A stretch of 42,828 nucleotides of DNA from Verrucomicrobiota bacterium (GTDB taxonomy: Bacteria; Chlamydiota; Chlamydiia; Chlamydiales; SM23-39). Below the pieces are notes generated by a model, which did not search any database, was not told the origin of the DNA, and saw nothing but the letters and a program-made list of their open reading frames with translations. A program made the position numbers and the translations under genes. The DNA is taken from NCBI GenBank assembly GCA_028873295.1, contig JAGWKO010000006.1:1-42828 (forward strand). The letters run 5' to 3'. Below, one piece after another: positions 8,440 to 16,036 of the stretch; positions within the stretch are counted from its first letter, which is position 1, and the number at the start of each line of letters is the position of its first letter.

Positions 8440-9156
8440 ATGTGCAAGAAAAAACTTATCTCCTTGCTGGACACAGGGATCGCTTCTGCTGAAGAAAATA
8501 TGCGAAGAGATGAGGAGCTGTTGGATGGGTTGGAAGGGGAGCCGATTCTTCATCTCTATCGCTGGAGCTTCCCCTCCCTTACTTATGGTTATTTTATTCG
8601 CCCTGAAGAGTGGCTGGATCTTTTTCTTCTGAAAAAGAGCGGATTGGACCTCGCCAGGCGTCCTACGGGAGGGGGGCTGCTTTTCCATCTTTGGGATCTT
8701 GCCTTCTCTTTTCTTTTACCTGCTTCCCATCCCAAATATTCTACTTCGGTCCTTGAGAACTATCGTTTTGTCAATGGCGCTGTCGCCCGTGCCGTAGAGA
8801 CCTGTTTTCCTCACGTTTTTCCCGAACTTGCGCCGCATGAGGTAGGGGCTGGCGGGCGTTTTTGTATGGCTGCTCCTACGCGCTATGATGTGATTTTTCA
8901 AGGAAAAAAAATCGCAGGTGCGGCGCAAAGGAAGGGGCGTAGGGGGTATCTGCATCAGGGAACGATCTCTCTTGCTCTTCCGGATTTTGCCTGGATTGCT
9001 CCTCTTTTGCTTCCTGGGGTTCGTCAGGAGGTGATGGGAGGGATGGAGCGCGTCACTGTTCCTCTTTTGGAGTCCCTACTCGATCTGGAGGGAGCGCGTA
9101 AAAATCTTGAAACTCATCTTCTATTTTTCTTGCAGAATGCTCTCTGCACAGAGTAG
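8440..9156 (+). CDS. Lipoate-protein ligase A / octanoyltransferase (LipM-like) family protein
   Basis: 238 aa, single biotin/lipoate transferase (BPL_LplA_LipB) domain. Visible motifs are RRPTGGGLLFH (residues 73-83), which contacts the lipoyl chain, and GKKIAGAAQRKGRRGYLHQG (155-174) with the family lysine (K157). Cys142 in GRFCMAAPTRYDV stands where LipM-type octanoyltransferases carry their catalytic cysteine; classical LplA lacks it. The protein may therefore transfer octanoyl or lipoyl groups to E2 or GcvH proteins through a thioester rather than adenylate free lipoate. The LplA C-terminal adenylation domain is absent. The ATG follows GGTGGAAG. It is 12 nt upstream of proS and next to clpC, as in Chlamydia (CT285-CT286, from memory). 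Confidence 0.75.
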   Translation: MCKKKLISLLDTGIASAEENMRRDEELLDGLEGEPILHLYRWSFPSLTYGYFIRPEEWLDLFLLKKSGLDLARRPTGGGLLFHLWDLAFSFLLPASHPKYSTSVLENYRFVNGAVARAVETCFPHVFPELAPHEVGAGGRFCMAAPTRYDVIFQGKKIAGAAQRKGRRGYLHQGTISLALPDFAWIAPLLLPGVRQEVMGGMERVTVPLLESLLDLEGARKNLETHLLFFLQNALCTE

Positions 9157-9168
9157 AATTTCCTCGAT

Positions 9169-10671
9169 ATGTCAAAACGTAAAAGGGCAATTCAGCCTAC
9201 CCGAGAAGAAAATTATCCTGAATGGTACCAGAGTGTTTTACAAGCGGCAGAGCTTGCAGATCACTCTCCTGTACGCGGTTGCATGGTGATCCGTCCCTGG
9301 GGTTTTGCGATTTGGGAAAAGATGCAGCGCTACCTCGATCAAAAGTTCAAAGAGACGGGGCACAGCAATGCCTATTTTCCTCTCTTTGTTCCTCTGCACT
9401 ATTTTGAAAAAGAGGCAGCGCACGTGGAGGGGTTTGCCAAAGAGTGCGCTGTAGTGACGCACCACCGCTTAGAGAAGGGGCCGGAAGGAAAGCTGGTTCC
9501 TGGTGGGCCTCTGGAGGAGCCACTGATTGTGCGACCCACATCGGAAATGATTATTGGCCACGTTTTTGCCAAATGGATTGACTCCTATCGCGATTTGCCA
9601 CTTCTGATCAATCAGTGGTGCAACGTAGTGCGCTGGGAGATGCGCACCCGCATGTTTTTGCGCACGACAGAATTTCTGTGGCAAGAGGGGCACACTGTAC
9701 ATGCCACAAAAGAAGAGGCGGAAGAAGAAGCGCAGAAAATGCTTTTTGTTTACAGGGATTTTGTACAGGGCATTCTTGCGATTCCCTTTATTGCAGGGGA
9801 AAAGAGCGCATCTGAGCGTTTTCCTGGGGCTGTGAATACCTATGCAATTGAGGGGATGATGCAGGATCGCAAGGCGATTCAGGGCGCTACCTCTCACTTT
9901 TTGGGGCAAAATTTTTCGCGCGCTTGTGAAATCTCTTTTCAGAATGTGCACGGGGAGAGGGAGTTTGGATGGGGAACCTCCTGGGGCGCCACGACGCGCC
10001 TTGTTGGCGGTCTGATTATGGCACATAGCGATGACGATGGCCTTGTTCTTCCTCCGCGTATTGCGCCTCTGCATCTTGTCATTCTACCGATTGCGCATGA
10101 TGCAAGTAAGAAGGAGGAGGTCGTTTCTTTTGCGAAGAAGGTATGCGAGCAGCTCTCTTCTCTCTCTTTTGCCGGGGAGAAGCTTCAGGTTTCCTGTGAT
10201 GTCAGAGATCTCAGGGGAGGGGAGAAGAATTGGTCCTGGATCAAAAAGGGGATCCCTTTACGCCTGGAGATAGGAATGAGAGAAATTGCCTCGGGGCGAT
10301 TTGCTCTGCATCGCAGAGACAGAATGGATGAACCGCCTCTTGCCTATACGTTGGAAGAGCTCGAAGCGAAGATCCCAGTTCTTCTTGAGGAGATTCAGGA
10401 AGCACTGTACCAAAGAGCGCTTCTCTTTCGACGGCAAAATACAAAAGAAATTGACTCTTTGGAAGAGTTTTCTCAATTCTTCTCAGGTGAGGGAGGCTTT
10501 GCTCTTTGTCACTGGAATGAGGATCCCGCTATCGAAGCAAAGGTTAAAGAGGAGCTCGGTGTTACAATTCGTTGCATTCCTTTTGACAAGGAGATGAGAG
10601 GCGCTCCTGGGCGCTGTCTCTTCACAGGCGAGCCAAGTCCTGGTCGTGTTCTATTCGCGAAGGCTTATTAG
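9169..10671 (+). CDS. proS: Prolyl-tRNA synthetase, archaeal/eukaryotic-like (type 3)
   Basis: 500 aa class II synthetase that charges tRNA-Pro. RPTSE (122-126) and RTTEFLWQEGHT (165-176, motif 2) form the proline/ATP site. Motif 3 is in GWGTSWGATTRLVGGLIMAH. The HGTP anticodon-binding domain follows (LVILPIAHDA), and the protein ends in ...LFAKAY, with the C-terminal Tyr characteristic of type 3 enzymes. The bacterial type has an INS editing domain between motifs 2 and 3 and is ~570 aa; here that insertion is absent. As I recall, C. trachomatis ProS is of the bacterial type, so this lineage would differ. Its 3' end overlaps the convergent unknown gene by 21 nt. Confidence 0.93.
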   Translation: MSKRKRAIQPTREENYPEWYQSVLQAAELADHSPVRGCMVIRPWGFAIWEKMQRYLDQKFKETGHSNAYFPLFVPLHYFEKEAAHVEGFAKECAVVTHHRLEKGPEGKLVPGGPLEEPLIVRPTSEMIIGHVFAKWIDSYRDLPLLINQWCNVVRWEMRTRMFLRTTEFLWQEGHTVHATKEEAEEEAQKMLFVYRDFVQGILAIPFIAGEKSASERFPGAVNTYAIEGMMQDRKAIQGATSHFLGQNFSRACEISFQNVHGEREFGWGTSWGATTRLVGGLIMAHSDDDGLVLPPRIAPLHLVILPIAHDASKKEEVVSFAKKVCEQLSSLSFAGEKLQVSCDVRDLRGGEKNWSWIKKGIPLRLEIGMREIASGRFALHRRDRMDEPPLAYTLEELEAKIPVLLEEIQEALYQRALLFRRQNTKEIDSLEEFSQFFSGEGGFALCHWNEDPAIEAKVKEELGVTIRCIPFDKEMRGAPGRCLFTGEPSPGRVLFAKAY

Positions 10672-11487
10672 ACATGAAGAGTCACTCCAAAGACGATCGA
10701 GTATGCATAGGGCATAATCAGCAGAGGGGTGGTGCGGCGTAAATGAGCAAAGATGGTGAGCATCGGAAGAAAGGTTCTCAAAGCTCATTTGATAATGCTT
10801 CAGATTGTCCGGAGTGGGGGATTCTAGGTAGATATGTCGATCTTGATAAAGAATGTAAATTTTCCCCATGAGAGTCGGGGACGAATGTTCTGTTTCTGAA
10901 ATCACCTGCTGATAGCGATTGATTAAGTCGGCATAGGCGTTTGCATCATCGCTTTGAATCGCAGGGATTACATATCTGTTTTTGAAATTTTGCAAATTTT
11001 TGGATTCGAACGCTGATTGAGAATTCGAAAAGGTGAGGGGCTCAATGCCCGCGAGGAGGTAGCGCGTCTGTACAGGCAGTTTTTCCCAGAGCAGAGGAAT
11101 AAGAGACGTTATAACAAGATTTTCGTCATATGTTGGCGTTGCGACAGAGGAATCACTTTTGCATAAAAGAGATGAAAGAGAAGAAGGTGGTCTTTTGGGC
11201 GGTATGAGACACGCAAAGTGGGCAATCATCACTGCAGCGAGATGATCGACCGGATCTTTGCTTTTTTTTAAGATGTATCTGGCCTCTATCAATTCAAGCG
11301 GCAGACTATTTTCCAATTCCCGACTCTTCCAGGAAGCGTAAGTTGTCCTCAGACAGGCAAAGGGAAGAGCGCATGCCTGTACAATAGAAGAGAGAGAAAG
11401 TCGCGAGGAGACAGCTGCTTCCTGTTCAGGCTGAGGTGTGACAAAGATCTCGGAAGCCACACGTGCATGGGGAGAAAAGGAGATCAT
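10651..11487 (-). CDS. Unknown protein translationally coupled to htpX
   Basis: 278 aa, not recognised. The N-terminal ~35 residues are Ser/Ala/Pro-rich (VASEIFVTPQPEQEAAVSSR), without a signal peptide or clear membrane segment. The rest looks globular and mostly helical, with several Cys (CALPFACL, LLCKSD, HHLCSFTPHHP). The ATG overlaps the htpX stop as ATGA, so the two are read from one transcript. The 3' end runs 21 nt into proS on the other strand. The N-terminus would be compatible with a type III effector, but nothing in the sequence proves it. Reality of the gene is likely because of coupling and intact length. Confidence 0.6.
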   Translation of the reverse strand: MISFSPHARVASEIFVTPQPEQEAAVSSRLSLSSIVQACALPFACLRTTYASWKSRELENSLPLELIEARYILKKSKDPVDHLAAVMIAHFACLIPPKRPPSSLSSLLCKSDSSVATPTYDENLVITSLIPLLWEKLPVQTRYLLAGIEPLTFSNSQSAFESKNLQNFKNRYVIPAIQSDDANAYADLINRYQQVISETEHSSPTLMGKIYILYQDRHIYLESPTPDNLKHYQMSFENLSSDAHHLCSFTPHHPSADYALCILDRLWSDSSCLISLRE

Positions 11488-12395
11488 GCATTTTTCTCAA
11501 GTCGCGCGATGCGTTCATCCAGGGGAGGGTGGCTTGCAAAGAGCGACAAGAGCCCTCGTTTCCCCGTGTAAGAGATCTTAAAGGCAGCAAGAGCTGGTTT
11601 ATCAGTGCGTGGATCTCTGTTTTCCTGGAAACTTTTGAGAGCAGCAAGAGCAGCGATCATCGATTCCTTTCCGGCAACAGCAGCTCCTCCGCGATCGGCG
11701 CGAAATTCACGAAAGCGCGAATAAGCTGCAATGACAAGCGTTCCAAGAATCATGAAGACCACTTCAAAAAGATAGACAAAGAGCATATAGCTCATGTAAC
11801 TGCCCCCTGAGGATTGGCTGGAGCGGCCTCGTCCTATTCCCGAAAGAAGCCAGGCAAAGACGCGCGCTAAAAACATCACAAAAGCGTTAACAACGCCCTG
11901 GAGCAGGGTCATTGTCACCATGTCGCCATTTGCGATGTGAGAAATCTCATGTCCAATCACGCCATCGAGCTCTTTTTCCTTCATCTTGTAGAGAAGTGCA
12001 GTAGAGACCGCGACAAGAGCACGCGAACGGGTTGGTCCGGTCGCAAAAGCATTTACCTCATTGGAGCGATAAACGCCAATTTGCGGCAGGGGAATGTTTG
12101 CAAGGCGGGAAAGGCGCTGGACGCTCTGAATCAGAGTGCGCAGCTCAGGATCTTTTGTCTGGGGATCGATCACTTCGACATTGAGCAGCCACTTGGCCAT
12201 GATACGCGAAAGAGAAAGAGAGACAAGAGCTCCTCCCATACCCCAAACAAAACAGAAAATGGCAAGCGAGCGCAGATTGAGGCCATAAGCTGTTAAAAAG
12301 GGTTTGACGTGCAACAGATCAAGCACAAGAGTGACCATCAGAACGACGAGAAAGTTGATCGCTAGAAAGAGAAAAATCCTTTTGGCGAGAGCCAT
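11484..12395 (-). CDS. htpX: Membrane zinc metalloprotease HtpX
   Basis: 303 aa. Membrane segments lie near residues 5-28 and 40-62, then the M48 peptidase domain with HEISH (149-153) as zinc site and catalytic Glu150, and Glu230 in REFRADRGGA as third ligand. Two further hydrophobic stretches (~165-187, ~200-225) complete the usual topology. It degrades misfolded inner-membrane proteins in the cytoplasm-facing active site, in parallel with FtsH. GGAG lies ~9 nt before the ATG. Its 5' side faces the hairpin element at 12493-12658, and its 3' end is coupled to an unknown gene. Confidence 0.94.
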   Translation of the reverse strand: MALAKRIFLFLAINFLVVLMVTLVLDLLHVKPFLTAYGLNLRSLAIFCFVWGMGGALVSLSLSRIMAKWLLNVEVIDPQTKDPELRTLIQSVQRLSRLANIPLPQIGVYRSNEVNAFATGPTRSRALVAVSTALLYKMKEKELDGVIGHEISHIANGDMVTMTLLQGVVNAFVMFLARVFAWLLSGIGRGRSSQSSGGSYMSYMLFVYLFEVVFMILGTLVIAAYSRFREFRADRGGAAVAGKESMIAALAALKSFQENRDPRTDKPALAAFKISYTGKRGLLSLFASHPPLDERIARLEKNA

Positions 12396-12492
12396 AGTGC
12401 TTTACTCCAGTTAGTCAAAGATATGGAATATAGCAGAATGCGAATTGGGTTGCGAGAAAAAGAGAGCTCCGTCAATGATCACATGCCATGTA

Positions 12493-12658
12493 TATACCGA
12501 AAATGGCTCAAGAATTGGTATTTGGAGCGCGTCAAAGCGCCGAAAATCGATCGGCGGCGGCGGGATTGTATGGCTCTATACTATCCCGCCGCCGCCGATC
12601 GATTTTCGGCAGCTTTCACGCAGCTCCAAATACCAATTTTTGAGCCATTTTCGGTATA
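12493..12658. repeat. 166-bp long inverted repeat (hairpin element)
   Basis: Two arms of about 73-75 nt are nearly perfect reverse complements. The left arm begins TATACCGAAAATGGCTCA and ends in GGCGGCGGCGGGAT (to ~12566). The right arm starts ATCCCGCCGCCGCCG (~12582) and ends TGAGCCATTTTCGGTATA. A central spacer of ~16 nt reads TGTATGGCTCTATACT. Only a few mismatches and 1-nt gaps occur. It fills the gap between the divergent htpX and the small gene at 12679. It resembles a MITE or palindromic unit; no clear target duplication is seen, unless it is a TA dinucleotide. No protein is supported inside. Confidence 0.85.
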
Positions 12659-12678
12659 CCCAAAAATAGGGGGAGAGA

Positions 12679-12876
12679 GTGCAAATCCCATGGAACAAGC
12701 TTGAAAAGAAAGAAAACGTAACCGCTTTTGCTCTGGTTGCCTGTACTAAACCCTCTTCAAGCGGAGAGATGCAGGTGGAGTTACATTATGAGGGCGATGA
12801 AGATCTCGTGGGGTTAATCCTCGAACAGGCGACCCTCATTTTACAGGAAAAAGTGGCGGAGAAGAAAGAAGGTTGA
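12679..12876 (+). CDS. Small unknown protein coupled to the M20 peptidase
   Basis: 65 aa, not recognised. A GTG start at 12679 is preceded by GGGGGAG about 4 nt away, and the stop overlaps the next start as ATGA. Both support a real gene. The protein is compact and acidic (GEMQVELHYEGDEDLVGL, then ILEQATLILQEKV), with a beta-hairpin-then-helix look and no signal or membrane segment. Its coupling to the dipeptidase could mean a regulatory or chaperone role, but that is a guess. The hairpin at 12493-12658 ends 20 nt upstream and probably lies in its 5' leader. Confidence 0.6.
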   Translation: MQIPWNKLEKKENVTAFALVACTKPSSSGEMQVELHYEGDEDLVGLILEQATLILQEKVAEKKEG

Positions 12877-14234
12877 TGTCACTGCAGGATTTGAAAAACT
12901 GGTTTGCCACACATCGCGAAGAGATTCGAAGGGATTACTTTACCTTCCTTCGCTTCCCTTCGATTAGCGCAGATCCTGAGAGAAAAAGCGACTGCATTGC
13001 TTGTGCAGAGTGGCTTGTTTCCTTCCTTAAAAAAGCAGATATTTCTGCAGAGCTTGTCCCTACTTCGGGCCTTCCTCTTGTCTTCGGAAAAATGGAGGGA
13101 AAGAGAAAAGAGACCCTCCTGCTTTACGGCCATTACGACGTGCAGCCGGCAGTGCCTCTGGAAGAGTGGCGCTCACCGCCTTTTGAGCCTACGGAACGGG
13201 ATGGAATGGTCTATGCGCGCGGCGCTGTCGATGACAAGGGGCAAATTTTTTATGCTCTCCTTGCTCTTCGCGCATACAAGGAGCTGGGGATGGAGTTGCC
13301 CTGCCAGATCAAGCTCTGTATTGAGGGTGAAGAAGAGTCATCGAGCTCCGGACTGATTGATTCACTTGGAAAGCTGGGCTCGCAGCTGCAGGCAGAGAGC
13401 CTTCTCGTGATCGATTTTGATCAATGGGAACGCGATATTCCTGCTCTCACACTGGGTGCGCGAGGAATTGCGGCTCTGGAGCTGAAGCTTCGCGGGTCCC
13501 GCCTTGACTTGCACTCGGGCATTTATGGAGGGATTGCCTACAACCCCAACCGCGCCCTTGTTCAGCTTTTGGCAGGACTTTGGGATGCAGAGGGCAGGGT
13601 TCAGGTGCCTCATTTCTACGATGGCATCGCTCCTCTTTCCGCGGAGGAGCAAAAAATGTGTCAATATCCTCATGAGAGGGCCTGGTTTTCCGAGCAGTTT
13701 GGGATTCGCGCTTTTGGAGGAGAAAAGGGAGCTTCTTTGCAAGAGGCGAGCTGGTTTTACCCTACTCTGGAGATCAATGGAATTGGAGGCGGGTATGTGG
13801 GACCAGGTGTGAAGACAGTGATTCCTGCGATCGCAGAGGCGCGCATCACCTGTCGCCTTGTGCCGCACCAGGATCCGGATCAAGTGCTGAATGCTTTGAC
13901 TGCTTATTTACAGAGCCGTGTTCCTGACGGAATGGAGCTTGAGTTGGTTAGACATAAAGGCATGCCTGCATTTCGCGGCTCTCCCAATTCTTTGCTTGCA
14001 AAGGCGGTGGCGAGAAGTAGCGAAGAGGTGACAGGAAACTCTTGCCGTTATATCTTAACCGGTGGATCGATTCCTGTGGTGCCGGCTCTTGTTTCGGCGC
14101 TGCAGATTAAAGAGGTCGCGGGGATGGGATATGGCTCTTTAGAGGATCAGATCCATGCGCCGAATGAGCGTTTCGATTTCTATCGGTTTGAGCAGGGGTT
14201 TTTGACTGTAGGAAGAATGCTTGAGCTACTTTAA
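12873..14234 (+). CDS. M20 family metallopeptidase (dipeptidase)
   Basis: 453 aa, typical for M20 dipeptidases of the CNDP/DapE-like group. Metal-binding motifs are present: YGHYDVQP with H87 and D89, RGAVDDKGQ with bridging D120, and EGEEESSSSG with catalytic E153 and E154. A dimerisation/lid domain with GSRLDLHSGIYGG follows, and a late LTGGSIP region is also visible. It should cleave dipeptides in the cytoplasm, which suits an intracellular bacterium taking up host peptides. The second ATG (MSLQDL) is an alternative start one codon on. It overlaps the small gene upstream by 4 nt and the next gene by 14 nt. Confidence 0.9.
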   Translation: MMSLQDLKNWFATHREEIRRDYFTFLRFPSISADPERKSDCIACAEWLVSFLKKADISAELVPTSGLPLVFGKMEGKRKETLLLYGHYDVQPAVPLEEWRSPPFEPTERDGMVYARGAVDDKGQIFYALLALRAYKELGMELPCQIKLCIEGEEESSSSGLIDSLGKLGSQLQAESLLVIDFDQWERDIPALTLGARGIAALELKLRGSRLDLHSGIYGGIAYNPNRALVQLLAGLWDAEGRVQVPHFYDGIAPLSAEEQKMCQYPHERAWFSEQFGIRAFGGEKGASLQEASWFYPTLEINGIGGGYVGPGVKTVIPAIAEARITCRLVPHQDPDQVLNALTAYLQSRVPDGMELELVRHKGMPAFRGSPNSLLAKAVARSSEEVTGNSCRYILTGGSIPVVPALVSALQIKEVAGMGYGSLEDQIHAPNERFDFYRFEQGFLTVGRMLELL

Positions 14235-15078
14235 GCAGATTGGCGGGTCTATTTTCCTGGTGCTTAGTTTGGCATCTGCCCACTTGGCGGGCACTTTTTG
14301 GGATCTTTATGGAATCTCTATAGCCACTCTTTTCCTGATCGTCAAATGGCGCCATCGCGGCTTTTTTTTCGCTCTTCCCGGATTTGTTGCTGTCTGCTGT
14401 GCTGTGCATTTTTTTGCATCCCCTGACCACTTCTGGCGTTGTGGTACAGAGCTCTCTCTTCTTGCTTCTCTGATCCTCTTTTTTCTTCTCAATGAGGAGA
14501 GGTGTGCTGAAGAGACGCGTCTTTTTGCAGAAACTGCTGAGGCGAGAAAGAGGGTGGGCAATCTTGAAGAGGAGATCTCGCTTCTACAGCAGGAAAATAC
14601 GCAAGAGAGGATGACTTCTTCTGATCGCCTGGAAAATTCCAGGAGAGCTCTTACCGACTTGGAAGAGGAGAAAAATGCCCTTGAAATCCTCAACGATGTT
14701 CTGCGTAAAAATCAGGCTGCCTCTTACACAAAAGAGCAGATGTTGGAGCAGGAGTTGCAGAAGAAAGGAGGGGCTCTTGAAGAAATGCATCTTTTGATTG
14801 ATCAAAATGAGCAGGAGATAGCGCTTTTTTTGCAGAGTATAGCAAAGGAATCAGCATTTCTTGCTGAGCAAGAGTGTGATCAAGAGGAAGAGATTCGATC
14901 TCTTGAAGAGGTGGTGGCGCATCTTTTACAGGAACTTTCCACTCCTCATTTTTCAACCACACTGCGCGAGGCTTTCTCTGGTACCAAGGGAGCGCAAAAG
15001 TTGCCTGCCCTGGAAGAGACCTTGCGCGAATCACTTACGGCTAAACGCAAGAAAAAACAGAATACCCAAAATAACTGA
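14221..15078 (+). CDS. Unknown membrane protein with long coiled-coil domain
   Basis: 285 aa, not recognised. TTG start at 14221 with AGGAAG 6 nt upstream, overlapping the peptidase end. The first ~90 residues hold three or four hydrophobic segments (GSIFLVLSLASAHLAG, GISIATLFLIV, FFFALPGFVAVCCAVHFF, LSLLASLILFFLL). Residues ~92-250 are strongly coiled-coil in composition (heptad-like, Glu/Gln/Leu rich), and the tail is basic (TAKRKKKQ). The layout resembles chlamydial membrane-anchored coiled-coil proteins. It could be an inner-membrane scaffold or a secreted Inc-like protein; the segments are too many for a standard bilobed Inc. Fairly sure it is a gene, function open. Confidence 0.65.
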   Translation: MSYFKQIGGSIFLVLSLASAHLAGTFWDLYGISIATLFLIVKWRHRGFFFALPGFVAVCCAVHFFASPDHFWRCGTELSLLASLILFFLLNEERCAEETRLFAETAEARKRVGNLEEEISLLQQENTQERMTSSDRLENSRRALTDLEEEKNALEILNDVLRKNQAASYTKEQMLEQELQKKGGALEEMHLLIDQNEQEIALFLQSIAKESAFLAEQECDQEEEIRSLEEVVAHLLQELSTPHFSTTLREAFSGTKGAQKLPALEETLRESLTAKRKKKQNTQNN

Positions 15079-15147
15079 GGGAATTGCAAAACTACCGCCT
15101 CTCGAAGGGAGGAGTGGAAGCTGATGCTTTGAGAACGGGTATATTAG

Positions 15148-15170
15148 CCCTCAGTTACGCAAGAGGTCTA
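15148..15170 (+). repeat. Dispersed repeat, copy 4 (core only)
   Basis: Exact core CAGTTACGCAAGAGGTC preceded by CCCT. It lies between the convergent 14221-15078 gene and map and ends 2 nt short of the map stop codon. The upstream extension seen in copies 1 and 2 is missing. On the map strand the CCTC/GAGG pairing would sit directly after the stop codon. Confidence 0.78.
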
Positions 15171-15172
15171 TT

Positions 15173-16036
15173 TCAGGAAGTAAGGACTTCATGGCCGCTT
15201 TCGGTGATCAGAATCGTCTCTTCCCATTGTGCGGAGGGTTTGCCATCCTTCGTGCGCACTGTCCAGTGGTCGGTGGAGTCAATCACTCCCTCCCGCACGC
15301 CGGCATTGATCATCGGTTCAATAGTAAAGGTCATACCGGGCACCAGAAGAAGAGAGGAGGAGTTGTAGTGGTGGGGAATTTCCGGAGGTTCGTGGAAGGC
15401 AACGCCAACGCCATGGCCTACGAACTGATTGACGACGGAGCAGCGCTCCTTTCGCGCATAGTCCTCGATTGTTTTCCCAATAAGAGAGATGGGGTTGCCT
15501 GGTTTGCAGACGGCAATAGCGAGGTGTAGGGCCTCTTTGCTGACTCGAACGACGCGGTTTTTTTCTTCACTAACGGCTCCAATGGCCACCATTTGACTGC
15601 AATCGCCAAAATAGCCCTCTGCAATTGAGGCGACATCGATATTGAGAATATCTCCCTCTTGCAGGGGCCTGTTATCGGGGATGCCGTGACAGATCACCTC
15701 GTTCAGCGAGGTGCAGATCGATTGGGGAAAAGGGGGCGTTCCATATCCGAGAGTTGCGGGGATAGCGTCCATGTCGCGATGCAGCTTGCGAGAGAGTTCA
15801 TCGAGTTCCTTCGTTGTTCTGCCTTCTACTGCAGCCTCTGCGAGGAGGCGTAGAATCGCTTTTGCTACCTGACACGCTCTGCGAATGCCTGCGATCTGTT
15901 CCTCTGTTTTCAGCAAAATGCCGTAATGCTCCAGGTATTGTTTTGCAAGAGAAGAGGGGTTGGGAACTCGGGGATAGTGACATTTTTTCCACTTTAGCCC
16001 GCTTTGGCACCAGCAAAGGTCATTGCGTCCGATCAT
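15173..16036 (-). CDS. map: Methionine aminopeptidase type I with SEC-C zinc motif
   Basis: 287 aa, matching the long chlamydial form. Residues 1-20 form a SEC-C zinc motif (C8, C10, C19, H20 in RNDLCWCQSGLKWKKCH), which in other proteins binds ribosome or SecB-related partners. The catalytic domain has the five metal ligands in NIDVA, GDCSQM, GHGVG, IEPM and WEET. It removes the initiator Met from nascent proteins. The ATG overlaps the truA stop region by 17 nt, forming a marC-truA-map series. The stop is directly beside repeat copy 4. Confidence 0.95.
   Translation of the reverse strand: MIGRNDLCWCQSGLKWKKCHYPRVPNPSSLAKQYLEHYGILLKTEEQIAGIRRACQVAKAILRLLAEAAVEGRTTKELDELSRKLHRDMDAIPATLGYGTPPFPQSICTSLNEVICHGIPDNRPLQEGDILNIDVASIAEGYFGDCSQMVAIGAVSEEKNRVVRVSKEALHLAIAVCKPGNPISLIGKTIEDYARKERCSVVNQFVGHGVGVAFHEPPEIPHHYNSSSLLLVPGMTFTIEPMINAGVREGVIDSTDHWTVRTKDGKPSAQWEETILITESGHEVLTS

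Noticed and set aside
12423-12704. Small open frames across the 12493-12658 hairpin
   Set aside because: They exist on both strands because the sequence is palindromic; none has a ribosome binding site or family match.
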